DNA from: Acrocarpospora corrugata
GTDB taxonomy: Bacteria; Actinomycetota; Actinomycetes; Streptosporangiales; Streptosporangiaceae
Assembly: GCF_009687845.1 (NCBI RefSeq)
Contig: NZ_BLAD01000051.1
Coordinates: forward strand, 96,217 to 160,216
DNA length: 64,000 nt
Direction: 5' to 3'
The notes under the pieces are model-generated. The model did not search any database and was not told the origin of the DNA. It worked only from the letters and a program-made list of their open reading frames with translations. Positions 54,513-63,108 of this stretch are shown in pieces; positions within the stretch are counted from its first letter, which is position 1; every line of letters starts with the position of its first letter. The translations under genes were made by a program, and so were the position numbers.

Positions 54513-56044
54513 TGCGACGCCTACACCCGGATGGGCGGGATGGCGGCGCTGTCCCGGTACGCCGACGACGTCATCGACGCCCTCTCCGAGCGCGAGCAGG
54601 CGGCGGCGCAGCGCATCTTCACCCGGCTGGTGACCCCGGGCACGGTGGACTACGCCCAGCCCGTCAAGATCGATCAGTTCGCCCCCGAGGACCTGGAACT
54701 GGCCAGGACGCTGGGCGACCACCGGCTCGTCGTGTTCGGCCCCGACACCATCGAGGTGGCGCACGAGGCGCTGCTGCGCGGCTGGGAGCGCCTGCAGCTG
54801 TGGCTGAGCCGGGACAGTGAGGTGCTCGCCCTGGTCACCACCGTGCAGAACTACAAGAACGAATGGGAGCGCAACAACCGCGACCCGATGATGCTGCTGC
54901 CCGGCCCGCTGCTGGAGAACGCGTTCCGGCTGGTCGAGGAGCATTCCCGCCACGCGATCCCGCTGGCGGACTACATCGTCGAGAGCATGGAGGTGACCCG
55001 CGCCGAGCAGCGGCGGCAGGACCGGCTCCAGGCGCAGCACGACGCGATGCGGCTGGCCGCGCTGTCCGACCTGGCCAGGCTGTCGGCCACCGAGGCCCCG
55101 GTGGTGGCGCTGGAGCTGGGCATCCGGTCGCTGCTCAGCATGCCGCTGCTGCAGGGCGACGCCGCGGTCCGGCTCGCGCTGGCCACCACCAAGCCGGAAC
55201 ACCGGCTGAGCCTGCCGGACGCGGTCCGCCAGGTGATCTACAGCCAGGACGGCGGCAGCCTCGCGGCGGTGGGATTCGATGGAACCGTACAGATCTGGGA
55301 CGCGGCGAGCGGGGAGCCGCGGCTGAGCCTGCCGCACCCGCTGGCGGTGTCGTCGATCGCGTTCAGCCCGGCCGGCGCGCTGGTCGCGACCGCGGGCGGC
55401 GACCGCACGGCCCGGCTGTGGGACGCCGGGACCGCCACGGAGCTGGCCCGGCTGGTCCACGGCGACGTGGTGCGCGAACTCGCCTTCAACCCCGCGGGCA
55501 CGCTGCTGGCCACCGCGAGCGCCGACGCCACGGCCCAGGTCTGGGACGTGGCCACAGCCGAGCTGGTCGCGCGGCTGGCCCACGACGACTGGGTGGGCGT
55601 GGTCGCGTTCAGCCGGGACGGCCAGCACCTGGCCACCGCGAGCCGGGCCAGCGGGCCAGGATCTGGACGGTCGCCAAGGAGGGCGACCGGGAGGTGGCCA
55701 GGTTCCGGCACGGCGACACCGTCTGGGCGGTCGAGTTCAGCCCGGACGGCACGACGCTGGCGACCGCGTGCGCGGACGCCCAGGCCCGGATCTGGCGGCT
55801 CCGCGACGGACGCGAGGTGCGCAGGATCGAGCACGAGGAGATCGTGTGGAGCCTCAGCTTCAGCCCGGACGGCGATCGCCTGGTGTCCGGCAGCCGGGAC
55901 AACACCGCCCGGCTCTGGCCCATCACCCCCGGCGCCCTGGTAGAGCTGGCCATGCGCCACCTGCCGCGCAACCTGAACGAGCGGGAGCGGAACCGCTACT
56001 TCCCCGCCGAGTCGTATCGGAAGCTGCGCGACGACCTGCCCTGA
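54513..56044 (+). pseudogene. truncated and frameshifted STAND NTPase with WD40 repeats
   Basis: Only the C-terminal part of an nSTAND1-type protein: DAYTRMGGMAALSRYADDVI and the winged-helix stretch VTPGTVDYAQPVKIDQFAPE, then EVAHEALLRGWERLQLWLSR, a helical linker, and about six WD40 repeats (LAAVGFDGTVQIWDAASGEP, VATAGGDRTARLWDAGT, LATASADATAQVWDVAT). The HTH and P-loop NTPase halves are missing. Near 55648 one base is lost (CGGGCCAGCGG where CGGGACCAGCGG is expected); the next frame continues ARIWTVAKEGDREVARF through two more repeats to the end. Such proteins act as ATP-driven sensors in conflict systems; this copy is almost certainly dead. Confidence 0.85.
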
Positions 56045-56055
56045 CCGTCAAAAGG

Positions 56056-56087
56056 AGAAGGCGGCGGCCGGGTGGCCGCCGCCTTCT
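56056..56087. terminator. bidirectional terminator, 14-bp perfect stem
   Basis: AGAAGGCGGCGGCC (56056-56069), loop GGGT, GGCCGCCGCCTTCT (56074-56087). It sits in the 49-base gap between two converging gene ends. Confidence 0.85.
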
Positions 56088-56093
56088 GGTGGG

Positions 56094-57314
56094 CTAGCGG
56101 AGCGGGGCGGTGAAGGGGCGGTTGTCGCCGGTGAAGCGGACCAGGGGGCTGCCGCTCCGTTCGAAGAAGATCCTGCCTTGGGGGGAGCGGACGCGGAGCA
56201 GGTCGAGGTTCCAGTTGTCGCCGCCGAGGCCGCCGCCGAAGGTGGTGCTGAGGACGAGGCCGGAGAGCTGGGTGGCCAGGGCGGGGCGGGGGAGCGGGAT
56301 GCGGACGGTCTGGGTGTGCCAGCCGATCCAGCGGGCGCCGCGGTTGAGGTTCGGGACCGAGACGGGGGGCTGGCCGCCGATGTGGATGGTGGCGTTGACG
56401 TTGTCGGTGCCGCCGCGCAGGTCGTCGGCGCCGGTGGCGAGGTCGAGGATGAGCTCGTTGACCGTGGTGGGGGCGGGGGCGGCCGGGGGGTTCGGGAAGG
56501 CCGGGGGGTTGCGCGGGCGGTAGCGGGTGTCGACGAAGTAGGTGCGCCAGACCTTCTCGGGGTGTTCGAGGTAGGAGTAGGTGAGCGTGGCCGGGTTCGG
56601 GACCAGGGTGCTGATCTTGCCGGGGAAGTTCGGGTCCAGCACGTAGATCTTCAGGTCGGTCTGGCGCGGGCCGAAGTCGCCGGCGTAGCCGCCCAGGTCG
56701 TAGCCGATGGCGATGGCCTGATGGTGCGGGCCGAGCAGGTTGCCGGTCGGCTTGAACAGGCCGAGCGGGACCGGGCGGCCCGCGTCGATGCTCTCCCTGA
56801 GCTCCTGGAGGCGTCCGCCGGTGAAGCCCTGGAGTCCCCAGTTGAAGAACTCGGCCGTACGCCAGCCGAAGGGGTTGACGGTGAGCTCGGTCCACTTGTC
56901 CAGGGTGGCGGCGATGGACTCGACCTGGCGGTCGAAGATGTAGCGGTGCAGGGCGGAGCCGCTGGCGGGCAGGGTGTCCTGGGTGGGGATCGGCCGGTTG
57001 TTGTAGAAGTGGTCGAGGGCCGCGTACGACCAGCCGCCGCAGAGGCCGCCGAAGCGCACCTCGGCGATCACCTGGGTCTGGAACTGGTTGTCGAACTTGA
57101 AGCCGTGCCTGGCCGGGTCGAGCGGAGTCATCCGGCGTCCGACGGCGGACGGGACGACGCAGGTGTGGTCCCCGGCGGCGCGCGCCTGCCGCCAGACCTT
57201 CCCGTCCGGGCAGGGTCCGGCCGCCGCGGCGGGGGACGGCTGGGCGGTGAGCGCGGCGATCGCGAGGGCCAGTCCCGCCGTCGTCGCGGCGAGTGCTCGG
57301 TGGAGCGTGGGCAT
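56094..57314 (-). CDS. secreted papain-fold-like protein of unknown specificity
   Basis: 406 residues with a clear signal peptide (ALAATTAGLALAIAALTAQPSPAAAA). The middle has FGGLCGGWSYAALDHFYNNR, GPHHQAIAIGYDLGG and LKIYVLDPNFPGK, a Cys ... His ... Asp/Asn order consistent with a papain-like or C39-like cysteine peptidase. The C-terminal 130 residues (ELILDLATGADDLRGGTDNV, GARWIGWHTQTVRIPLP, GGDNWNLDLLRVRSPQG) form a beta-sandwich of the PLAT-like kind. No close family comes to mind. Divergent from the HTH-kinase gene, with spaced repeats between. Confidence 0.6.
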   Translation of the reverse strand: MPTLHRALAATTAGLALAIAALTAQPSPAAAAGPCPDGKVWRQARAAGDHTCVVPSAVGRRMTPLDPARHGFKFDNQFQTQVIAEVRFGGLCGGWSYAALDHFYNNRPIPTQDTLPASGSALHRYIFDRQVESIAATLDKWTELTVNPFGWRTAEFFNWGLQGFTGGRLQELRESIDAGRPVPLGLFKPTGNLLGPHHQAIAIGYDLGGYAGDFGPRQTDLKIYVLDPNFPGKISTLVPNPATLTYSYLEHPEKVWRTYFVDTRYRPRNPPAFPNPPAAPAPTTVNELILDLATGADDLRGGTDNVNATIHIGGQPPVSVPNLNRGARWIGWHTQTVRIPLPRPALATQLSGLVLSTTFGGGLGGDNWNLDLLRVRSPQGRIFFERSGSPLVRFTGDNRPFTAPLR

Positions 57315-57368
57315 CGTTTCTCCTCCTGGTCAGGTGCTTGTGAGCTCAGGTTCGGGGCCGGGGGCCGA

Positions 57369-57410
57369 TGTTCGGGAGGGGACGAACAAGGGGCGAACAG
57401 AGTCCGAACA
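57369..57410. promoter_or_regulatory. three CGAACA direct repeats at exact 11-bp period, plus an inverted copy
   Basis: CGAACA occurs at 57383, 57394 and 57405, each 11 bases apart, with TGTTCG at 57369-57374. The block lies in the divergent gap between starts at 57314 and 57477. Direct hexamers at helical spacing resemble activator sites such as those of SARP proteins. Confidence 0.55.
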
Positions 57411-57476
57411 GGGGAAACGGGCCGTGCGGGCGGAGCGTGCCGGATAGGCTGCGAGCCCGGTTCTTGGGAGGCTGGG

Positions 57477-59303
57477 TTGGCGCGTGAGAAGAAGGCGGTC
57501 GACCCCGGGGACGGGCCGGTCGCGGCGTTCGCCGCCGAGTTGCGGCGGCTTCGGGACCAGGCGGGGCGGCCGTCGTACCGGCAGATGGGGAAAGCCGGGA
57601 ATGTGTCGTATTCGCGGCTCTCCGAGGCTGATCGGGGCTATTCGCTGCCCACGCTCGACATGGTCGTGGCGTATGTACGGGGCTGCGGGGGCGACGCCTC
57701 GGCCGTCAGCGCGATGGAGCGGCGGTGGCGGGAGACCCGCGCCGCGGTGCTGGCCGGGCGGGACGGCGCGGAGCCGCCGGCGGTCCGGCCCCTGGATGAG
57801 CAGGCGCCCCCGGAGGTCGGCGGGTTCCGGCTGTTCGGGCGGCTGGGGGCCGGCGCGATGGGGCGGGTCTATCTGGCGGAGCGCGGCGACGGGGAGGTCG
57901 TGGCGGTCAAGCTGATCCGGCCAGAGCTGGCCGACGATCCGGTGTTCCGGCGGCGGTTCGCGCACGAGGTGCGCGCGATCTCGGCGGTGCGGAGCCCCTA
58001 CATCGCGCCGTTCGTGGCCGCGGATCCGGATCCCGCCGCTGGGCCGCCGTGGCTGGCGGCCGGGTATGTGCCGGGGCCGTCGCTGCGGGAGGCGGTGGCC
58101 GGGGGCGGGTTGCCTGCGCCGGTGGTGGCGCGGATCGCGGCGGGGCTGGCGGAGGCGCTGGTGGCGGTGCACGCGGCCGGGATCGTGCACCGGGACCTGA
58201 AACCGGCGAACGTGCTGCTCACCGCGGAAGGGCCGAGGGTGATCGATTTCGGGATCGCCCGGGCGCTGGACGGCACTCAGCTGACGGTGGCGGGCCAGCG
58301 GGTGGGGACGCCCGCGTTCATGGCCCCGGAGGAGATCGAGGACGATCGGCGCGGCGGTCCCGCGGCTGACGTGTTCGCGTTCGGGGCGGTCCTGGTGTAC
58401 GCGCTGACCGGCCGGCCGCCGTTCGGTGAGGGCCCGGACGAGCAGGCGGTGCTTCGGCGGGTGCTCGAACAGCCGCCGGACCTGTCGGAGGTCACCGACC
58501 CCGGGCTGCGGGACCTGATCGGCCGCTGCCTGGAGAAGGACCCCGGGCTGCGGCCCACGGCCGTCGAGCTGGCGGGGATCTGCCAGACCCTGCTCAAGGG
58601 CGTGCCTGCCGGGCCCGGGTGGTTGCCTGGAGCGCTCCAGGAGGAGGCGGCGGGACGCACGGTGCTGGCCGCGAGCCTGCGCCGGAGACCTGATCGGTCC
58701 CGGCGGCGGTGGTCAGGCGCCGGGGTGATCGTCTTCGCCGTGGTGTCCGTCACGGTGGTGTCGGTGACCGTGGTGCTGCCGGAGCGGCTGCCGGTCATCT
58801 CGCCCACCCACCTGCCGATCATCTCGGACGAGGACGCGGAGCCAGGCGCAAGCTCCTCCACGGCGACGAACGAGACACCAGCCGAGACCGGGACCGTCGC
58901 TCCACCGGCCGGGGACGTCAACGAGCAGCGGACCGTGAGGTTGCACGCCACCGAACCCGGCTTCGCGTCCGTGGAGATCGACTACTGGCGGCAGGAACTG
59001 GACAACCCGGACAGCGCCCCGAACGGCGACCTGTGGATGGAGCCCGGCCACCTCTACACCGTCAAGTCGGCGGCCCTCGCCAAGATCGAATCCTCGCCCG
59101 AGGCCACTCCCGCCCGCTGCGCCCGTGTCACCGCCTGGACGACCAGAATCGACTTCAGCGCCCTGCGGGCCGGCGATCAGCTCTGCGCCCGCAGCGCCGA
59201 AGGTCGTTACGCGATGCTTGGCGTCGGCTCGCTGCCCGCGTCTCCGCGCAGCGGCGGCTACCTCGTCTTCTTCGGGCGCGTCTGGAAGCAGATGGCCCGT
59301 TAG
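57477..59303 (+). CDS. HTH-Ser/Thr protein kinase with extracytoplasmic domain
   Basis: 608 residues, TTG with GGGAGG upstream. Residues 15-85 are an XRE-like HTH of the kind that fronts actinomycete STAND proteins (VAAFAAELRRLRDQAGRPSY and on). The kinase spans about 120-380: GAGAMGRVYLAE, VKLIRPEL, HRDLKPANVLL, VIDFGIA, GTPAFMAPEE; all catalytic residues are present. A helix (VIVFAVVSVTVVSVTVVLP, about 415-435) leads to an outer domain of about 170 residues with two Cys (ARCARVTAW, DQLCARS) that may form a disulfide. An HTH in front of a membrane kinase is unusual. Its stop overlaps the DUF2470 gene end. Confidence 0.88.
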   Translation: MAREKKAVDPGDGPVAAFAAELRRLRDQAGRPSYRQMGKAGNVSYSRLSEADRGYSLPTLDMVVAYVRGCGGDASAVSAMERRWRETRAAVLAGRDGAEPPAVRPLDEQAPPEVGGFRLFGRLGAGAMGRVYLAERGDGEVVAVKLIRPELADDPVFRRRFAHEVRAISAVRSPYIAPFVAADPDPAAGPPWLAAGYVPGPSLREAVAGGGLPAPVVARIAAGLAEALVAVHAAGIVHRDLKPANVLLTAEGPRVIDFGIARALDGTQLTVAGQRVGTPAFMAPEEIEDDRRGGPAADVFAFGAVLVYALTGRPPFGEGPDEQAVLRRVLEQPPDLSEVTDPGLRDLIGRCLEKDPGLRPTAVELAGICQTLLKGVPAGPGWLPGALQEEAAGRTVLAASLRRRPDRSRRRWSGAGVIVFAVVSVTVVSVTVVLPERLPVISPTHLPIISDEDAEPGASSSTATNETPAETGTVAPPAGDVNEQRTVRLHATEPGFASVEIDYWRQELDNPDSAPNGDLWMEPGHLYTVKSAALAKIESSPEATPARCARVTAWTTRIDFSALRAGDQLCARSAEGRYAMLGVGSLPASPRSGGYLVFFGRVWKQMAR

Positions 59304-60019
59304 TGCCGGCACAGGAGACAGGCCAGCGCCTGCTCTAACGCCGTGGGCGAGGTGACGGGGGCCGGCCAGGGGAGCCGGATCAGGTTGTCGGGCGCCGTGC
59401 GTACGGTCGCGCCGAAGCGGTCCAGCTCCCAGAGCCAGGCGTTGGGGGCGGGGGCGCCGAGCAGGACGGCGACCGCCTCGACCAGCTGGGCGCGGTGGGC
59501 CGAGTTGACGTGGTGGAGCATGCGTTCCGCCGCGTCGAGGAAGGGGTCGGGGGTGGCGGCCAGGTAGTCCTCGGCGTCCAGGACGCCGGATTCCTGGCCG
59601 GTCAGGTAGACCACCTGGGCGACGTCCACGCGGAGCAGGCGCGGGCCCCGGGATTCGACGGCGGCGAACAGGTCCTCGTCGGGGCAGCGTTCGGCGATGG
59701 AGATCGCGGCGTCGCGGATCTCGTCGGCGGGCACGGGCTGGATCCAGCCCCGGACCTTGAGCATGCCGCGGGCGCGGTCCACCGACTCGATGGCCCGGGT
59801 GGCCACCAGGTCGACGGTGACGACGATCTCGTCGGTCACCCCGTACAGGAGTTCGTCCGGCTTGACCAGGAGGATCGGGCGGCCCTCCGCGTCGACGCCG
59901 CCGCGGACGGCGGTGGCCGGCAGGGCCGAGCCCGCCACGGAGACATGGGTGGGGGCGGCTCCGACGGCGAGGGTACGGACCCGTTCGGGGATGGGGGGAG
60001 CCGTGACCGGGTGCTGCAT
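59300..60019 (-). CDS. DUF2470-domain protein, probably heme/iron related
   Basis: 239 residues, ATG with AAGGAGCG upstream. The C-terminal part carries the DUF2470 signature (ERMLHHVNSAHRAQLVEAVAV), found in HugZ-like heme-utilisation proteins and relatives. The N-terminal part (ILLVKPDELLYGVTDEIVVTVD, RARGMLKVRGWIQPVP) is split-barrel-like. A DtxR-type iron box lies 27 bases upstream of the start, so it should be repressed when iron is abundant. Heme binding or degradation is inference. Confidence 0.8.
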   Translation of the reverse strand: MQHPVTAPPIPERVRTLAVGAAPTHVSVAGSALPATAVRGGVDAEGRPILLVKPDELLYGVTDEIVVTVDLVATRAIESVDRARGMLKVRGWIQPVPADEIRDAAISIAERCPDEDLFAAVESRGPRLLRVDVAQVVYLTGQESGVLDAEDYLAATPDPFLDAAERMLHHVNSAHRAQLVEAVAVLLGAPAPNAWLWELDRFGATVRTAPDNLIRLPWPAPVTSPTALEQALACLLCRH

Positions 60020-60045
60020 GACGCTCCTTGAGGTCGACGATGCGC

Positions 60046-60064
60046 TAAGGTTAGTCTTACCTAA
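60046..60064. promoter_or_regulatory. DtxR/IdeR-type iron box
   Basis: TAAGGTTAGTCTTACCTAA matches the actinobacterial iron-box consensus TTAGGTTAGGCTAACCTAA at 16 of 19 positions. A partial second box follows at 60062-60081 (TTACCTAACC). It lies between the divergent DUF2470 gene and rpsD. Confidence 0.75.
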
Positions 60065-60094
60065 GTAAGGGTTACCTAACCACAAGGAGCGAGC

Positions 60095-60709
60095 GTGCGC
60101 TACACGGGTCCGAAGGTGCGGCTGTCCCGGCGGGCGGGGGTCCCGCTGACACGGAAGGCGGTGAAGTACTTCGAGCAGCGGCCGTACCCGCCCGGTGAGC
60201 ACGGGCGCAAGACCAACCGGCGGAGCGTGGGCGACTACGGCGTGCGGCTGCTGGAGAAGCAGAAGCTGCGGTGGTACTACGACGTGTCCGAGCGGCAGCT
60301 GCGGCGATACTGGGATCTGGCCGTGCGCCGCCCCGGCCGGTCCGGCGAGGAACTGGTGTCGATCCTGGAGACCCGGCTGGCGTCGGTGGTGCTGCGGGCG
60401 GGCCTCGCGCCGTCGATCTACGCGGCCCGGCAGTACGTCAACCACGGCCACATCACCGTGGACGGCCGCAAGGTGGACATCCCCAGCTACCTGGTCCAGC
60501 CCGGCCAGGTGATCGGCGTGCGGGTGAAGTCCCGCTCCACCCAGCCATTCGTGGCCGCCGCCGAAGGCGTCTACGCCGACGAGCGGATCGCGCCCTATCT
60601 GTCGGTGGACCACAAGAACCTGACCGTGACCCTGCTCAGCCGCCCGACCCGGGAGCAGATCGTCGTCCCGGTCGACGAGCAGCTGGTCGTCGAGCACTAC
60701 TCACGCTGA
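60095..60709 (+). CDS. rpsD: ribosomal protein S4, cysteine-free form
   Basis: 204 residues, GTG with AAGGAGCG upstream. Start [20 protein letters not shown], then [19 protein letters not shown], an S4 domain ([40 protein letters not shown]) and [10 protein letters not shown] at the end. No Cys is present where zinc-type S4 proteins have four near the N-terminus. It binds 16S rRNA early in 30S assembly. It stands outside the alpha/rpoA operon, directly downstream of an iron box, so it may be a second, metal-controlled S4 copy (inference). Confidence 0.95.
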   Translation: MRYTGPKVRLSRRAGVPLTRKAVKYFEQRPYPPGEHGRKTNRRSVGDYGVRLLEKQKLRWYYDVSERQLRRYWDLAVRRPGRSGEELVSILETRLASVVLRAGLAPSIYAARQYVNHGHITVDGRKVDIPSYLVQPGQVIGVRVKSRSTQPFVAAAEGVYADERIAPYLSVDHKNLTVTLLSRPTREQIVVPVDEQLVVEHYSR

Positions 60710-61250
60710 GCTCCAGCTGCTCGTCCAGCGGGCGCGCCCCCCGCCGGTTGTCGATCTCCAGGTACGGCACGGCGGGCGGCTCGTCCACTTTTATCGCCTC
60801 AAGAAACGCCTCGAACTCGGCGAGCTTGCCGGTGTCCCTCGGGGAGCCCCGGGCGATCAGGCGCTCCCGCAGAGTCTCCGCGTCCGAACGCACCCAGAAC
60901 AGCCGCACCGGCGGCCCGCCGAGCTCCGCCACCCAGCGCCGCCAGCGCTCCGGGTCGTGCACCTGCCCGGTGAAGGGCCCGCTGAGCAGGACGGGGCAGC
61001 CGTGCGCCCGGATCTCCCGCGCGGTCGCGGTCAGGCCGTCGTATTCATGGTGTTTGACGTGCTCGTCATACCAGGGGCCCTCGCGTTCCCCGGGCGGGCG
61101 GCCGTGCGCGGCCAGGGTGGCGGCGACGAAGCCGCCGTAGAGGGTGTCCTTGTCCAGGAGGGCAGGGACCGGGCGCAGCGAAGCCAGCAGGGCCGCGCAG
61201 ACAGTCGACTTGCCCGACCCCGGCGGGCCCGAGACCACCCAGATCGTCAA
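60636..61250 (-). CDS. P-loop (AAA_33-type) kinase
   Basis: 204 residues from TTG 61250, overlapping the upstream stop (TTGA). Walker [19 protein letters not shown], a DKDTLYGGF substrate motif, [11 protein letters not shown] and [28 protein letters not shown] (lid) fit small-molecule kinases of the gluconate-kinase/Zeta-toxin-like AAA_33 group. The last 25 codons run antisense into rpsD. Third gene of the subtilisin operon. The substrate is unknown. Confidence 0.8.
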   Translation of the reverse strand: MTIWVVSGPPGSGKSTVCAALLASLRPVPALLDKDTLYGGFVAATLAAHGRPPGEREGPWYDEHVKHHEYDGLTATAREIRAHGCPVLLSGPFTGQVHDPERWRRWVAELGGPPVRLFWVRSDAETLRERLIARGSPRDTGKLAEFEAFLEAIKVDEPPAVPYLEIDNRRGARPLDEQLELSVSSARRPAARRPGRRSAPGSGG

Positions 61251-61486
61251 CGCGGCGGGCCGAACGGCTCGATCCGGGGGTCGGACCAGGGGCCCTCGAA
61301 GTCGCGCCCGTCGTCGGCCAGCTTGCGGGCGGCCTCCGGCGTGACGCGCATGCCGTAGGTGCCCTTGTCCGGGTCCAGCGGGATCAGGCCGTAGCCGAGG
61401 TCGACGTCCTCCTTGGTCAGGCTGAGCTTGCGGAGCGCGAGGTCCATGGTCGCGCCCCGCGTGAGCCGTACGGTGATGAGAACCAT
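61247..61486 (-). CDS. small conserved-looking protein between protease and kinase genes
   Basis: 79 residues, ATG 61486 four bases after the subtilase stop. It reads [60 protein letters not shown]. Its tight spacing on both sides shows that it is part of the operon. The Gly/Asp pattern suggests a small globular domain; I do not recognise the family. It could be an inhibitor or substrate of the protease (speculative). Confidence 0.65.
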   Translation of the reverse strand: MVLITVRLTRGATMDLALRKLSLTKEDVDLGYGLIPLDPDKGTYGMRVTPEAARKLADDGRDFEGPWSDPRIEPFGPPR

Positions 61487-61490
61487 GAGG

Positions 61491-62849
61491 TCATGCCGCT
61501 CTGTTAGCCCTGCTTCGCAGGGCTCCGATGATTCCGGCCGCATCCACGATGCCGTAGCCGTAGTCATAGTCATACCCGAGCTCGCCGCGATCATCGGCGC
61601 TGCGGCGCAGCAGTGTGCGCAGGGCGGCGGGGGACAGGCGCGCGGCGGGCCACTGGGTGCGGATCGCGGCCACCAGACCGGCCGCGACCGGGCAGGCCGC
61701 GGAGGTGCCCGAGTCCGGGGAGTTCTCGCCGAACGCGCGGGAACCGGCGAAGTGGGTGTACGCGCAGAAGTCTGGTTTGCGCTGGGTCAACCGGCCGGGG
61801 CCCTGGGAGGAGTAGCCGACCCGCTCGCCGTTGACGTCCACGCCGCCGATGGACAGGACCTTCGCGTGCGAGTTCGCGCCCGTGATCGAGCGGTCCGGGT
61901 AGGCGCAGCGGCCGTCGGGGCAGTCCCGGCCGCAGTTCCCGGCGGCGAAGAGCAGGTCGGCGCCCGCCTCGGCGAGGCTGCCCACGATCAGATTGAACGG
62001 ATGCGCGGGATTGTCGGAGTAGTTACCGGGATGTCCGGGCGCGAAGTCCCAGCGCGGCGAGAAGGAACCCCAGCTGTTCGACACCACCAGCGACCGGGTG
62101 GCGGCCGGCTGGGCGTCCAGCACGGCACGCAGATGGGCGAAGGCCGCCACCGCGTCCGACAGCAGCCCGTCCAGCGCGGAACCTCCCGGCCGCCGCGACA
62201 GCAGCACCGGGATGTCGATCAGCGACGCCTGCGGCGCGGAGATCAGCGCGTCGAAGGCGCACATGGAGCCGTGGTCGACGGCGAACTCGCCCGCGCCGCC
62301 GGGCACGCCCGGCGGTGTCCAGCTGCGCTCCTGGTCGACGGTCAGGCCCCGGCCGAGCCGGCGGGCCACGTGCGCGGCGTTGATGCCGGTGTCGGTGACG
62401 GCCAGGGTGACCCCGGACCCGTCCAGCCCCTCGGCCCGCAACTCGGCCACCCGCAGCAGCCGCTCCACGTCGTGCCAGTCCCCGACGGGCGGGGTTCCGC
62501 CGCAGGTGAGCGAGGTCTCGATCACCGGATCCGCGTACACGGCCACCACGTCGCGGCGGCCGGGCAGCAGCGACATCCGGGTGGACACCTCGTCGTCGGA
62601 CACCTCGCCGCGCAGCACCACCGAGGCCTCGTCCGGGGCCATCGAGTAGATGAGGGGCTGGTTCAGCGACAGCGGATCGCCGGTCGGCGAGGCGGGCATG
62701 GGGCGCGGCACCGCCACCGGGATGTAGGACTGGTCCAGCACGACGCCGGGCAGGCCGTCGGACACGTCGGAGGTGGTGGCGGTCATGGTCGGATCGGCCA
62801 CGGCGGCGACGAGGTCGGGGGAGGGGCGGAGCTGGATCAGGACTCGCAT
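61491..62849 (-). CDS. intracellular S8 subtilisin-like protease
   Basis: 452 residues from ATG 62849 (GGAGTGA upstream). No signal peptide. After an N-terminal region of about 125 residues (VLIQLRPSPDLVAAVADPTM and on) comes the catalytic domain with Asp in LAVTDTGINAAHV, His in VDHGSMCAFDAL, oxyanion Asn in LLFAAGNCGRDCPDG and Ser in DSGTSAACPVAAG. Several Cys near the Asn site may form a disulfide or bind metal. First gene of a three-gene operon with a 79-residue protein and a P-loop kinase. Confidence 0.9.
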   Translation of the reverse strand: MRVLIQLRPSPDLVAAVADPTMTATTSDVSDGLPGVVLDQSYIPVAVPRPMPASPTGDPLSLNQPLIYSMAPDEASVVLRGEVSDDEVSTRMSLLPGRRDVVAVYADPVIETSLTCGGTPPVGDWHDVERLLRVAELRAEGLDGSGVTLAVTDTGINAAHVARRLGRGLTVDQERSWTPPGVPGGAGEFAVDHGSMCAFDALISAPQASLIDIPVLLSRRPGGSALDGLLSDAVAAFAHLRAVLDAQPAATRSLVVSNSWGSFSPRWDFAPGHPGNYSDNPAHPFNLIVGSLAEAGADLLFAAGNCGRDCPDGRCAYPDRSITGANSHAKVLSIGGVDVNGERVGYSSQGPGRLTQRKPDFCAYTHFAGSRAFGENSPDSGTSAACPVAAGLVAAIRTQWPAARLSPAALRTLLRRSADDRGELGYDYDYGYGIVDAAGIIGALRSRANRAA

Positions 62850-63108
62850 GCGTTCACTCCGGGAGTGGGGGCTTGCCGGACCTGACCACCCTTGTACATC
62901 GCCCCGCGAGCCGTCCACCCGCATAAAACCCGTCATACACGGCTTGACCGGATCAGACGCCGCGAATCCCGCCAGTCAGTTTTCGGAAAAACCCCGTCCG
63001 TCTGGCCGGACCGGGTGGCACCCTCGCCGGGGCGCCGAGGTCGGCGTGAACGGCGTCGCGGCGGGACCGGGCGGCCGGACGGACGGGAGTCAGTGGGGGT
63101 CAGGCAGG
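62850..63108. other. 259-bp spacer
   Basis: No gene seen. Contains the promoter of the subtilase operon and an inverted pair CCCGTCCGTC (62993-63002) / GACGGACGGG (63078-63087) that may help end the ROK transcript. Confidence 0.4.

Noticed and set aside
62993..63087. CCCGTCCGTC/GACGGACGGG inverted pair as a firm terminator
   Set aside because: The loop is 75 bases, too long for a convincing factor-independent terminator.
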